Origin: an uncultured Blautia sp.
GTDB taxonomy: Bacteria; Bacillota; Clostridia; Lachnospirales; Lachnospiraceae
Assembly (NCBI GenBank): GCA_938028845.1
Contig: CALIZJ010000018.1
Coordinates: 1-32,778 of the forward strand
Length of the DNA: 32,778 nucleotides
Reading direction: 5' to 3'
This document shows, in pieces, positions 16,235-24,600 of the stretch. The translations under genes and the position numbers were made by a program. Every line of letters starts with the position of its first letter. Within the stretch, counting starts at the first letter, position 1. The notes beneath the pieces are model-generated. The model was not told where the DNA came from. It saw nothing but the letters and a program-made list of their open reading frames with translations, and did not search any database.

Positions 16235-17251
16235 TCATAAGAGCCTGCCTACAGATTGTCCTGTAAGCAATTCTCCTTCTATTACAACTCTCTCCACAAG
16301 AGCTGTCTTCGGTGTTTCAATGGACTGGATCAGTCTGCTGGCCGCCTCTCTTCCGATCCGCTCTGTATCCTGTCTGATGGTGGTAAGCTTCGGATGCAGA
16401 AGCTGTGACATACGGACTCCATCATAGCCTGCAATGGAAATATCTTCCGGAATACGCATTCCCCTTTCTGTGATCACATTTCTTCCTCCAATCAGTGCCA
16501 TATCATCCGGATAAATAATACAGGTAGGCGGATTTTCCAATTCGAGAAGGGCACGTGTTTCTTCCGCCGCTCTTTGTGTCTCCATATAAACCGCTTCTCT
16601 TACATATTCTTCAGGGACTTTCAGATTTAGTTCCTGGGCTGTCCGGTAAAAGGCTGCAAGACGCTCCCTTGTTACATAAGAATTTTTCTGTCCATGGATA
16701 TACGCCACCTTACGGTGTCCCTGGCTGTAAATATAACGCAGCAGTTCTTCCATGCCTTTTACATTGTTAGAGAGCACCGCCGTACAGTTTTGATGCACAT
16801 AATCCACAGTCACTACCGGTATGTCGCTGCGCATCAGTTCCTGGGGTCTTGAAGCCTCAAAATCATTGCAGCAGACGATCACCACTCCATCAAAATTCCG
16901 GTATCTTACATGATCCAGGTAGGTCATTTCTTTGTCTTCAAAAGAAGAATTAATAAAGGTAAGGTCATACCGCTGCTTTTCCACCTGATTTTTAATCCCG
17001 TTTAGTACGCCGGCAAAATATTCGTGGGTCAGTCCGCACCCTGCTTCCTCTTCAAAGAGAACTCCGATATTATAAGAACGGTTTGTTTTTAAAGATCTGG
17101 CAATCACATTCGGCACATACCCCAGCTCCTTGGCTGCCTGCCTGATCCGTTCCTTTGTGTCCTCACTGATATCGTTCTGGTCATTTAATGCTTTGCTTAC
17201 TGTCGCGACGGATACGTTGCACTTTGCCGCGATCATTTTCATGGATACCAT
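16235..17251 (-). CDS. LacI-family transcriptional regulator
   Basis: 338 residues. The N-terminal helix-turn-helix is MKMIAAKCNVSVATVSKALN, followed by the hinge helix (YVPNVIARSLKTNRSYNIGVL) at about 48-65. A periplasmic-binding-like ligand domain extends to the C-terminus (VVIVCCNDFEASRP, GYDGVRMSQLLHPKLTTIRQ). GGGAGG lies 5 nt before the ATG at 17251. It is the first gene of the operon with the binding protein and permeases. The 14-nt site at 17300-17313 lies across its own predicted transcription start, so it probably represses itself, the transporter and the divergent GH94 gene until a cello-oligosaccharide-type inducer binds. Confidence 0.92.
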   Translation of the reverse strand: MVSMKMIAAKCNVSVATVSKALNDQNDISEDTKERIRQAAKELGYVPNVIARSLKTNRSYNIGVLFEEEAGCGLTHEYFAGVLNGIKNQVEKQRYDLTFINSSFEDKEMTYLDHVRYRNFDGVVIVCCNDFEASRPQELMRSDIPVVTVDYVHQNCTAVLSNNVKGMEELLRYIYSQGHRKVAYIHGQKNSYVTRERLAAFYRTAQELNLKVPEEYVREAVYMETQRAAEETRALLELENPPTCIIYPDDMALIGGRNVITERGMRIPEDISIAGYDGVRMSQLLHPKLTTIRQDTERIGREAASRLIQSIETPKTALVERVVIEGELLTGQSVGRLL

Positions 17252-17299
17252 TGTTTCCTCCCTGCAGTTATGGTGCCTGTTTCTTTCTCGCTAAACTTA

Positions 17300-17350
17300 A
17301 CTTAATCGTTTTCGTGATTTTAGTATATAACACTTCCGTTTGATTTGCAA
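17300..17350 (-). promoter_or_regulatory. lacI-transporter operon promoter with overlapping operator
   Basis: On the minus strand TTGCAA (17345-17350) and TATACT (17322-17327) are separated by exactly 17 nt. The sequence GAAAACGATTAAGT (17300-17313) begins 8 nt after the -10, over the predicted start site. It has the central CG and flanking A/T arms usual for LacI-family operators. Confidence 0.7.
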
Positions 17351-17471
17351 GTATTTTTTATATTTTCATTACTTTTCACCTTTTTTATCTGAAATTTTTA
17401 TGGATATTTCACAAGTTCATTTCCATATCATTAGTATTTCTTCCAATTTCTTACTCGTTTAAAGTTTTTTG

Positions 17472-17532
17472 TTGATTTTTTTCCATTGTCAATATATACT
17501 TTTATTGAAAACATCATTACTTAATCGTTTTC
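17472..17532 (+). promoter_or_regulatory. GH94 promoter with downstream operator copy
   Basis: TTGATT (17472-17477) and TATACT (17495-17500) are 17 nt apart. ACTTAATCGTTTTC at 17519-17532 is identical over 14 nt to the copy upstream of lacI, and lies at about +12 to +25, a roadblock position. Between the two promoters (17351-17471) the DNA is AT-rich and I see nothing else recognisable. Confidence 0.7.
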
Positions 17533-17580
17533 TTAAAATACCTTATCAAAGAATGTAAGAAAAGGATGGAGGATCTGTTC

Positions 17581-20025
17581 ATGAAATATGGATATTTTGA
17601 TGATGCAAAAAAAGAGTACGTGATCACCTCTTTACAAACGCCCCTTCCCTGGATCAATTATCTTGGCTTACAGGACTTCTTTTCTTTAATCTCCAACACC
17701 TGCGGGGGCTATAGTTTTTATAAAGACGCCAAGCTTTTACGTCTCACCAGATACCGTTATAATAATATTCCCTCAGACAGCAACGGGCACTACTACTACA
17801 TTAAAGACGGCAGCACCATCTGGAATCCCGGCTGGATGCCTTCGAAGACCCCTCTTGATTCCTATACCTGCCGCCACGGCTTAGGCTACTCTATATTCGA
17901 AGGAGGAAAAAACGGCCTTAAGGCAAAGCTGACCGTCTTCGTCCCGGTGGACGAAAACTGCGAAATCGGCATCCTTGCCTTAAGAAATGAAGGAACGAAA
18001 GCAAAATCCTTCTCTCTTTTTTCCTATGTGGAGTTTTGTCTCTGGAATGCCATGGATGACATGACCAACTTTCAGAGAAATTATTCTACAGGAGAGGTAG
18101 AAATACACGGTTCTGTGATCTACCATAAAACAGAATACCGGGAACGCAGGAACCATTATGCCTTTTACGGAGTAAATGCTCCTATAGAAGGTTTTGACAC
18201 AGACCGGGATGCCTTCCTTGGTTCTTACGGAGATAATTCTGCTCCGGAATCTGTAGTAAACGGAGCATCCAAAAACTCTGCTGCAAGCGGCTGGGCTCCC
18301 ATCGCCTCTCACCATATAAAAGTATCCCTTGCTCCCCAGGAAGAAAAATCCTACGTCTTTGTACTGGGCTACGGGGAAAATCCTCCGGACAAAAAATGGG
18401 AAGGCGCCCCCGAAGACGGGAAGATCAACCGTGCACCTGCAAGGAGGATCCTTTCTAAATTTGATACCAAAGAAAAAGCAGAGTCTGCACTTTTGGCGTT
18501 AAAAAAATACTGGACGGATCTTCTTTCCAGATTCAGCCTTTCCTCCAGTGAAAAACGCCTTGACCGAATGGTAAACATCTGGCATCAATACCAGTGTATG
18601 GTTACTTTTAACATGAGCCGGTCTGCCTCGTATTTCGAGTCAGGTATCGGACGCGGAATGGGCTTTCGGGATTCCTGCCAGGATCTGCTGGGCTTTGTAC
18701 ATATGATCCCGGAACGGGCCCGTGAAAGGCTTTTAGACATTGCCTCCACTCAGTTTCCGGACGGGAGCGCCTACCATCAGTACCAACCCCTTACAAAAAA
18801 GGGAAATTCCGATATCGGAAGCGGCTTTAACGATGACCCTTTATGGCTTATCGCCGGAGCTGCCGCTTATTTAAAAGAGACCGGAGATTTTTCGATCCTG
18901 GATGAGCAGACACCTTTTAACAGTGATCCCTCCGATACCGCCACCTTCATGGAACATCTGCACCGTTCCTTTCACTATACGCAAAACCATCTGGGGCCTC
19001 ATAAGCTTCCTTTGATCGGCCGTGCAGACTGGAACGACTGCCTGAACCTGAACTGTTTCTCCACAGAATCCGGAGAATCTTTCCAGACTTCCGGCCCTTC
19101 AGAGGGGCCCAATGCAGAATCCGTTTTCATAGCAGGAATGTTTGTTTTATACGGAAAAGATTATGCAGAAATCTGCCGCCTGAAAGGGCTGGACCAGGAA
19201 GCCCTCTTGGCCGAAAAAGCTGTTTCAGAGATGGAAAAGACTGTTCTTGAAGCAGGCTGGGACGGAGAATGGTACCTGCGGGCATACGATCATTTTAACC
19301 AAAAGGTAGGTTCCAAAGAATGTGAAGAAGGAAAGATTTTCATTGAACCGCAGGGCTTTTGTACTATGGCAAAAATTGGCCTGAAAGACGGCTTCTGCCT
19401 GAAAGCCCTTAAGTCTGTAGAAAAATATCTGGACACCAAGTATGGCATCCTTCTCCTGCAGCCGCCTTACCGCCGGTATCACACAGAACTAGGGGAAATT
19501 TCTTCCTATCCTCCGGGATATAAAGAAAATGCCGGCATCTTTTGCCATAATAATCCCTGGATTTCCATTGGGGAGACGGTAATCGGCAGAGGTGACCGGG
19601 CATGGCAGGTCTATACCCGCATCTGCCCTGCTTATATCGAGGACATCAGCCACATCCACCGGACAGAACCCTATGTATATTCCCAGATGATCGCCGGAAA
19701 GAATGCCCCTCGTTTTGGGGAAGCAAAAAATAGCTGGCTGACTGGAACTGCTGCCTGGACATTTGTAAACGTGTCTCAGTATATTTTGGGAATCCGGCCG
19801 GACTACGACGGTCTTTTGATCGATCCCTGTATTCCCGGTTTCTTTGAGGAATTTCAGGTTACACGTTATTTTAGAGGGGTATGCTATCACATTACCGTAA
19901 AAAATCCAAATCATGTAGAAAAGGGCATTGTTTCCCTTAAAGTAAACGGCACTTTGGTTCCAGGAAATAAAATCCCCCTGCCCCAAGAGGAGAAAGAAGT
20001 ATTTGCAGAAGCCTTGATGGGATAA
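17581..20025 (+). CDS. GH94 cellobiose (or cellodextrin) phosphorylase
   Basis: 814 residues from the ATG at 17581, with GGAGG 8 nt upstream; an ATG at 17566 would overlap that site. The N-terminus MKYGYFDDAKKEYVITSLQT and TPLPWINYLG, then NTCGGYSFYKDAK and LTRYRYNNIPSDS, matches cellobiose phosphorylases closely. Family core motifs include GIGRGMGFRDSCQDLLGFVH and GRADWNDCLNLNCFS. The latter carries the general-acid Asp of the DWND motif (residues 483-486). GESFQTSGPSEG and AESVFIAGMFV are also typical. The enzyme splits cellobiose with phosphate into glucose 1-phosphate and glucose in the cytoplasm, saving ATP. Length is normal for the family. Preference for cellobiose over longer chains is likely but not proven. 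Confidence 0.92.
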   Translation: MKYGYFDDAKKEYVITSLQTPLPWINYLGLQDFFSLISNTCGGYSFYKDAKLLRLTRYRYNNIPSDSNGHYYYIKDGSTIWNPGWMPSKTPLDSYTCRHGLGYSIFEGGKNGLKAKLTVFVPVDENCEIGILALRNEGTKAKSFSLFSYVEFCLWNAMDDMTNFQRNYSTGEVEIHGSVIYHKTEYRERRNHYAFYGVNAPIEGFDTDRDAFLGSYGDNSAPESVVNGASKNSAASGWAPIASHHIKVSLAPQEEKSYVFVLGYGENPPDKKWEGAPEDGKINRAPARRILSKFDTKEKAESALLALKKYWTDLLSRFSLSSSEKRLDRMVNIWHQYQCMVTFNMSRSASYFESGIGRGMGFRDSCQDLLGFVHMIPERARERLLDIASTQFPDGSAYHQYQPLTKKGNSDIGSGFNDDPLWLIAGAAAYLKETGDFSILDEQTPFNSDPSDTATFMEHLHRSFHYTQNHLGPHKLPLIGRADWNDCLNLNCFSTESGESFQTSGPSEGPNAESVFIAGMFVLYGKDYAEICRLKGLDQEALLAEKAVSEMEKTVLEAGWDGEWYLRAYDHFNQKVGSKECEEGKIFIEPQGFCTMAKIGLKDGFCLKALKSVEKYLDTKYGILLLQPPYRRYHTELGEISSYPPGYKENAGIFCHNNPWISIGETVIGRGDRAWQVYTRICPAYIEDISHIHRTEPYVYSQMIAGKNAPRFGEAKNSWLTGTAAWTFVNVSQYILGIRPDYDGLLIDPCIPGFFEEFQVTRYFRGVCYHITVKNPNHVEKGIVSLKVNGTLVPGNKIPLPQEEKEVFAEALMG

Positions 20026-20056
20026 TATAATCTAGGAAAATTCCTTTTTCTTTTGC

Positions 20057-20095
20057 AAAAAACACCAGCCGGCAAAGCGTTCCGCTTTGCCGGCT
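20057..20095 (-). terminator. Strong rho-independent terminator of tgt
   Basis: A perfect 13-bp stem (AGCCGGCAAAGCG with CGCTTTGCCGGCT, 3-nt loop) is followed on the minus strand by GGTGTTTTTT. On the plus strand no T run follows, so for the convergent GH94 transcript it would at most protect the 3' end. Confidence 0.85.
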
Positions 20096-20162
20096 GCAGC
20101 ATATATCTTTCCTGTTCGTCTTTTATTAAGCAGTCCAAAAACTAAAGTGCCCTATTTTTTCC

Positions 20163-21314
20163 TTATCTTCCTCCGTTTATTTTCCCTTCTTCAAATCCTT
20201 CCAGCCGCATTTTCTTATACTGGGCGAAATTGCCGTTATCTATGGCATCCCGGATCTCTTCCATCATATGGTTATAAAAATACAGATTGTGAAGGACACA
20301 GAGACGCATTCCCAGCATTTCTTTTGCCTTTAACAGATGGCGGATATACGCTCTGCTGTAGTGGCGGCATGCGGGACACTGGCACCCTTCTTCAATGGGG
20401 CGCATATCCAGCTCGTATTTAGAATTAAAAAGATTCATCTTTCCATGGTTTGTGTACACATGGCCATGGCGCCCGTTTCTGCTGGGATATACACAGTCAA
20501 AGAAATCCACTCCTCTTTCCACTGCTTCCAGGATATTTGCAGGAGTTCCCACTCCCATCAGATACGTAGGTTTATTCTGGGGAAGATAAGGCACCACCTC
20601 ATCCAGGATATGGTACATCTGCGCATGTGTCTCTCCCACGGCAAGCCCCCCGATAGCATAGCCGTCCAGATCCATCTCTGAGATGGCCTTTGCATGGGCT
20701 ATACGAATATCCTCATAAACAGCCCCTTGGTTTATTCCGAAAAGAAGCTGTTCTTTATTGATCGTATCCGGAAGGCTGTTCAGCCGCGCCATCTCTGTTT
20801 TACATCTTTTAAGCCATCTGGTAGTCCGGTCTACAGAATTCTGCACATACTCCCGGTCAGCCACACTGCTTGGACACTCATCAAAGGCCATGGCAATGGT
20901 AGAGCCCAGGTTTGACTGGATCTGCATACTTTCCTCAGGTCCCATAAATATTTTATGCCCGTCTATATGGGAACGGAAATACACGCCTTCTTCCTTTATT
21001 TTCCGAAGTCCGGAAAGAGAAAACACCTGAAATCCGCCGGAGTCCGTGAGAATAGGACGGTCCCATACCATAAATTTATGGAGTCCGCCTAACTGTTTAA
21101 CGATATGGTCCCCAGGACGCACATGAAGGTGGTAGGTATTAGAAAGCTGCACCTGGGTGCCGATCTCATGAAGATCCATGGTAGATACCGCTCCCTTGAT
21201 CGCTCCGATGGTTCCCACATTCATAAAGACCGGTGTCTGGATCGTGCCGTGTACTGTGTGAAACTCTGCGCGCTTTGCTTTTCCTTCTGTTTTTAACAAT
21301 TTATATTCTGCCAT
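20163..21314 (-). CDS. tgt: tRNA-guanine transglycosylase
   Basis: 383 residues, full length. It exchanges guanine-34 for a 7-deazaguanine (preQ1 or queuine) in GUN-anticodon tRNAs. Catalytic Asp91 (LTDSGGFQ) and Asp273 (FFDCVYPSRN) are present. The zinc site is Cys311, Cys313, Cys316 and His342, with spacing identical to the E. coli enzyme. The base-pocket segment GINQGAVYEDIR and GYAIGGLAVGE are conserved. The motif after Asp273 reads VYPSRNGRHG, where E. coli has VMPTRNARNG. There is no queA, yajC or ruv gene alongside, so it is transcribed alone from its own promoter. Whether it uses preQ1 or salvaged queuine cannot be decided here. Confidence 0.95.
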   Translation of the reverse strand: MAEYKLLKTEGKAKRAEFHTVHGTIQTPVFMNVGTIGAIKGAVSTMDLHEIGTQVQLSNTYHLHVRPGDHIVKQLGGLHKFMVWDRPILTDSGGFQVFSLSGLRKIKEEGVYFRSHIDGHKIFMGPEESMQIQSNLGSTIAMAFDECPSSVADREYVQNSVDRTTRWLKRCKTEMARLNSLPDTINKEQLLFGINQGAVYEDIRIAHAKAISEMDLDGYAIGGLAVGETHAQMYHILDEVVPYLPQNKPTYLMGVGTPANILEAVERGVDFFDCVYPSRNGRHGHVYTNHGKMNLFNSKYELDMRPIEEGCQCPACRHYSRAYIRHLLKAKEMLGMRLCVLHNLYFYNHMMEEIRDAIDNGNFAQYKKMRLEGFEEGKINGGR

Positions 21315-21344
21315 ATCATTCTCCTCTTTTCTTCGTATCTTTCT

Positions 21345-21373
21345 ATTTTAGCCTGAAATACTCAAAAATTCAA
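21345..21373 (-). promoter_or_regulatory. tgt promoter
   Basis: On the minus strand TTGAAT (21368-21373) and TAAAAT (21345-21350) are exactly 17 nt apart. They give a leader of about 25 nt that ends in GAGGAG before the tgt start codon. Confidence 0.6.
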
Positions 21374-21407
21374 CTGTAACCCAGATAATACTTGTTAAAC
21401 TTTTACA

Positions 21408-21436
21408 TTGTCATTTTTAAAACAATGGCGTATAAT
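21408..21436 (+). promoter_or_regulatory. Strong promoter of the CoA-dehydratase-activase-like gene
   Basis: TTGTCA (21408-21413), a 17-nt spacer and a perfect TATAAT (21431-21436) predict a start near 21443. This gives a leader of about 180 nt before the ATG at 21623. A second TATAAT at 21467-21472 lacks a suitably spaced -35. Confidence 0.75.
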
Positions 21437-21505
21437 ATTACGGAATCTACTTGTCATTTTTTGACATATAATAAGAAAGAATTTTCTTTACACCAATACA
21501 AATGA

Positions 21506-21584
21506 CCCGGTCCCTTAATACTGTGCGCATGTCATAGGCAGGCTTCCTGCTCTAGGGGCAGCACCGCAGCATAAACGGGACCGG
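21506..21584 (+). ncRNA. Candidate structured leader RNA, class unknown
   Basis: The region is closed by a perfect 8-bp helix (CCGGTCCC 21507-21514 with GGGACCGG 21577-21584). Inside, 21518-21523 and 21567-21572 (ATACTG/CAGCAT) pair with one mismatch, and a hairpin spans 21535-21554 (GCAGG-CTT-CCTGC, extended by TAG/CTA). A purine-rich stretch (AGGGGCAGCACCGCAG) stays partly unpaired. No T run follows, so it is not a terminator. It is GC-rich within an AT-rich leader and ends 38 nt before the gene. It matches none of the riboswitch consensus sequences I checked from memory (see rejected items). Folding was done by eye. Confidence 0.5.
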
Positions 21585-21622
21585 ATTCCACTATACTGAA
21601 AGAGGAGGCATAATCAAAATAT

Positions 21623-24600
21623 ATGAACAATTACACATTGGGAATTGATATCGGTTCCACTACTGTAAAAATCGCAATTCTTGATGCAGACGAAAATTTG
21701 TTATTTGCGGATTACGAACGTCACTTTGCCAATATCCAGGAAACTCTTGCCGGACTTTTGCAAAAAGCCTATGACAAGTTAGGAGAAGCAAATCTCTATC
21801 CAGTGATCACCGGTTCCGGCGGACTTACGTTGGCGACTCACCTGGAGGTTCCTTTTGTGCAGGAAGTCATTGCCGTTTCTTCCTCCCTGCAAAAGATCGC
21901 GCCCCAGACAGATGTTGCCATTGAGCTGGGCGGAGAGGATGCCAAGATCATCTATTTTGAGGGCGGAAATATTGAGCAGCGTATGAACGGCATCTGCGCA
22001 GGCGGCACTGGCTCCTTTATCGACCAGATGGCTTCTCTCCTTCAGACAGACGCTGCAGGGTTGAACGAATACGCCAAACATTATAAAGCTCTATATCCTA
22101 TCGCCGCGCGCTGCGGTGTTTTTGCCAAAACGGATATCCAGCCGCTTATTAACGAGGGCGCTACGAAAGAAGACCTGGCTGCTTCTATTTTCCAGGCTGT
22201 TGTAAACCAGACTATTTCCGGACTTGCCTGCGGAAAACCTATCCGCGGACACGTAGCCTTTTTAGGCGGTCCCCTTCACTTCCTTTCCGAACTGAAGGAA
22301 GCGTTTATCCGCACTTTAAAGCTGGATGAGGAGCACACCATCGTCCCGGAAAACTCCCATCTTTTTGCAGCCATCGGTTCCGCACTGAATTCCAAAAAGG
22401 AGAATCCCGTTCTCCTGACAGAGCTTCGCGACAGACTGAAAAAATCAATCAAGCTGGACTTTGAAGTAGAACGTATGGAGCCTCTTTTTGAAACCAAAGA
22501 GGATTATGAAGCATTCCATAAGCGCCAGAGTTCCTATAAGGTAGCCACTGCAGACCTTTCTACTTATAAAGGGAACTGCTACCTTGGCATTGATGCCGGT
22601 TCTACTACTACGAAAACTGCTCTGGTGGGCGAAGACGGCTCCCTTTTATATTCCTTTTACAGCAACAATAACGGAAGCCCTTTAAAGACCGCCATCCGTT
22701 CCATCCAGGAAATTTATGAAAAACTGCCAAAGGATGCCCATATCGCATACTCCTGTTCCACCGGATACGGAGAAGCTCTGGTAAAGGCAGCGCTCCTTCT
22801 GGATGAGGGAGAGGTAGAGACGGTCTCCCATTACTATGCGGCAGCGTTCTTTGATAAAGACGTAGACTGTATCCTGGACATCGGCGGCCAGGATATGAAA
22901 TGCATTAAGATCAAGAACCAGACCGTAGACAGCGTACAGCTAAATGAAGCTTGTTCCTCAGGCTGCGGTTCCTTTATCGAGACTTTTGCAAAATCGCTAA
23001 ATTACAGCGTACAGGACTTCGCACAGGCGGCGCTCTTTGCTGAGCATCCCATCGATCTTGGCACCCGCTGTACAGTATTTATGAATTCCAAAGTAAAACA
23101 GGCCCAGAAGGAAGGGGCGAGCGTGGCGGATATCTCTGCCGGCCTCGCTTACTCTGTCATCAAAAATGCCCTTTACAAAGTAATCAAGGTGTCCGATGCA
23201 TCTGAGCTTGGAAAACACATTGTCGTGCAGGGCGGAACTTTCTATAATGACGCTGTACTGCGAAGTTTTGAAAAGATTGCGGACTGCGAAGCCATCCGTC
23301 CGGATATCGCAGGAATCATGGGTGCTTTCGGAGCAGCCCTCATCGCCAGAGAGCGCTATGAAGAAGGCAGGGAAAGTACCATGCTGCCTATTGAAAAGAT
23401 CAATACCTTAGAATACACCACATCCATGGCAAACTGCCGGGGATGTACCAATAACTGCCGTCTTACCATAAACAAATTCTCCGGCGGCCGTCAGTTTGTA
23501 AGCGGAAACCGCTGTGAGCGCGGGATCGGAAAAGAGAAAAACAAGGATCATGTCCCGAACCTTTATGAATATAAATATAAACGGATGTTTTCCTACGAAC
23601 CCCTTTCCGGGGACAAGGCAAAACGCGGCAAGGTAGGAATCCCCCGTGTCCTGAATATGTTTGAAAACTATCCTTTCTGGTTTACTTTCTTCACAGAACT
23701 GAAATACGAGGTGGTCTTATCTCCTACCTCCACCAGAAAGATTTACGAGCTTGGTATTGAATCCATTCCAAGTGAATCAGAATGTTATCCTGCCAAACTG
23801 GCGCACGGACATGTAAGCTGGCTGATCAAAAAAGGTGTGAAATTCATCTTCTATCCCTGTGTTCCATATGAACGGAATGAATTTCCCGATGCGGTAAATC
23901 ATTATAATTGCCCCATCGTAACCTCTTACGCAGAAAACATAAAAAACAATGTAGACGAACTGAATGACCCGGAAATTGACTTCCAAAATCCATTCCTTGC
24001 TTTTACCTCAGAGGCCATCCTTACGGACCGCTTAGTCCAGATTTTTAAAGATATCCCTGCTGAGGAGGTAAAAGCTGCTGCTCACAAAGGCTGGGAAGAG
24101 CTTGCCAATGTGCGCACCGATATCCAGAAAAAAGGCGAAGAAACCCTGAAATACATAGAACAGAATCATCGCCGTGGAATCGTACTTGCAGGCCGCCCTT
24201 ACCACATTGACCCGGAAATCCATCACGGAATCCCGGATCTGATCAACAGCTATGGCATCGCCGTACTCACAGAGGACTCTGTTTCCCATCTTGCCGAGGT
24301 GGAACGTCCTCTTCGCGTAAATGACCAGTGGATGTACCATTCCCGTCTGTATGCAGCGGCGAACTTTGTAAAGACAAGGGATGATCTGGATCTCATCCAG
24401 TTAAATTCCTTTGGCTGCGGCCTGGATGCTGTGACTACAGATGAAGTTTATGAGATCCTGGAAGGAAGCGGTAAGATTTACACCTGCTTAAAGATCGATG
24501 AGGTAAATAACTTAGGTGCGGCCCGTATCCGTGTCCGTTCCCTTCTGGCAGCTATCCGCGCCAAGGATGCTCAGAAAAAAACACGTACTATCGCACCTTC

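Noticed and set aside
21506..21584. Assigning the leader to a known riboswitch or 6S RNA
   Set aside because: I looked for consensus elements of T-box, SAM, cobalamin, glycine, c-di-GMP, THF, preQ1 and yybP-ykoY motifs from memory and none fits. It is also too short and lacks the central bubble of 6S RNA.
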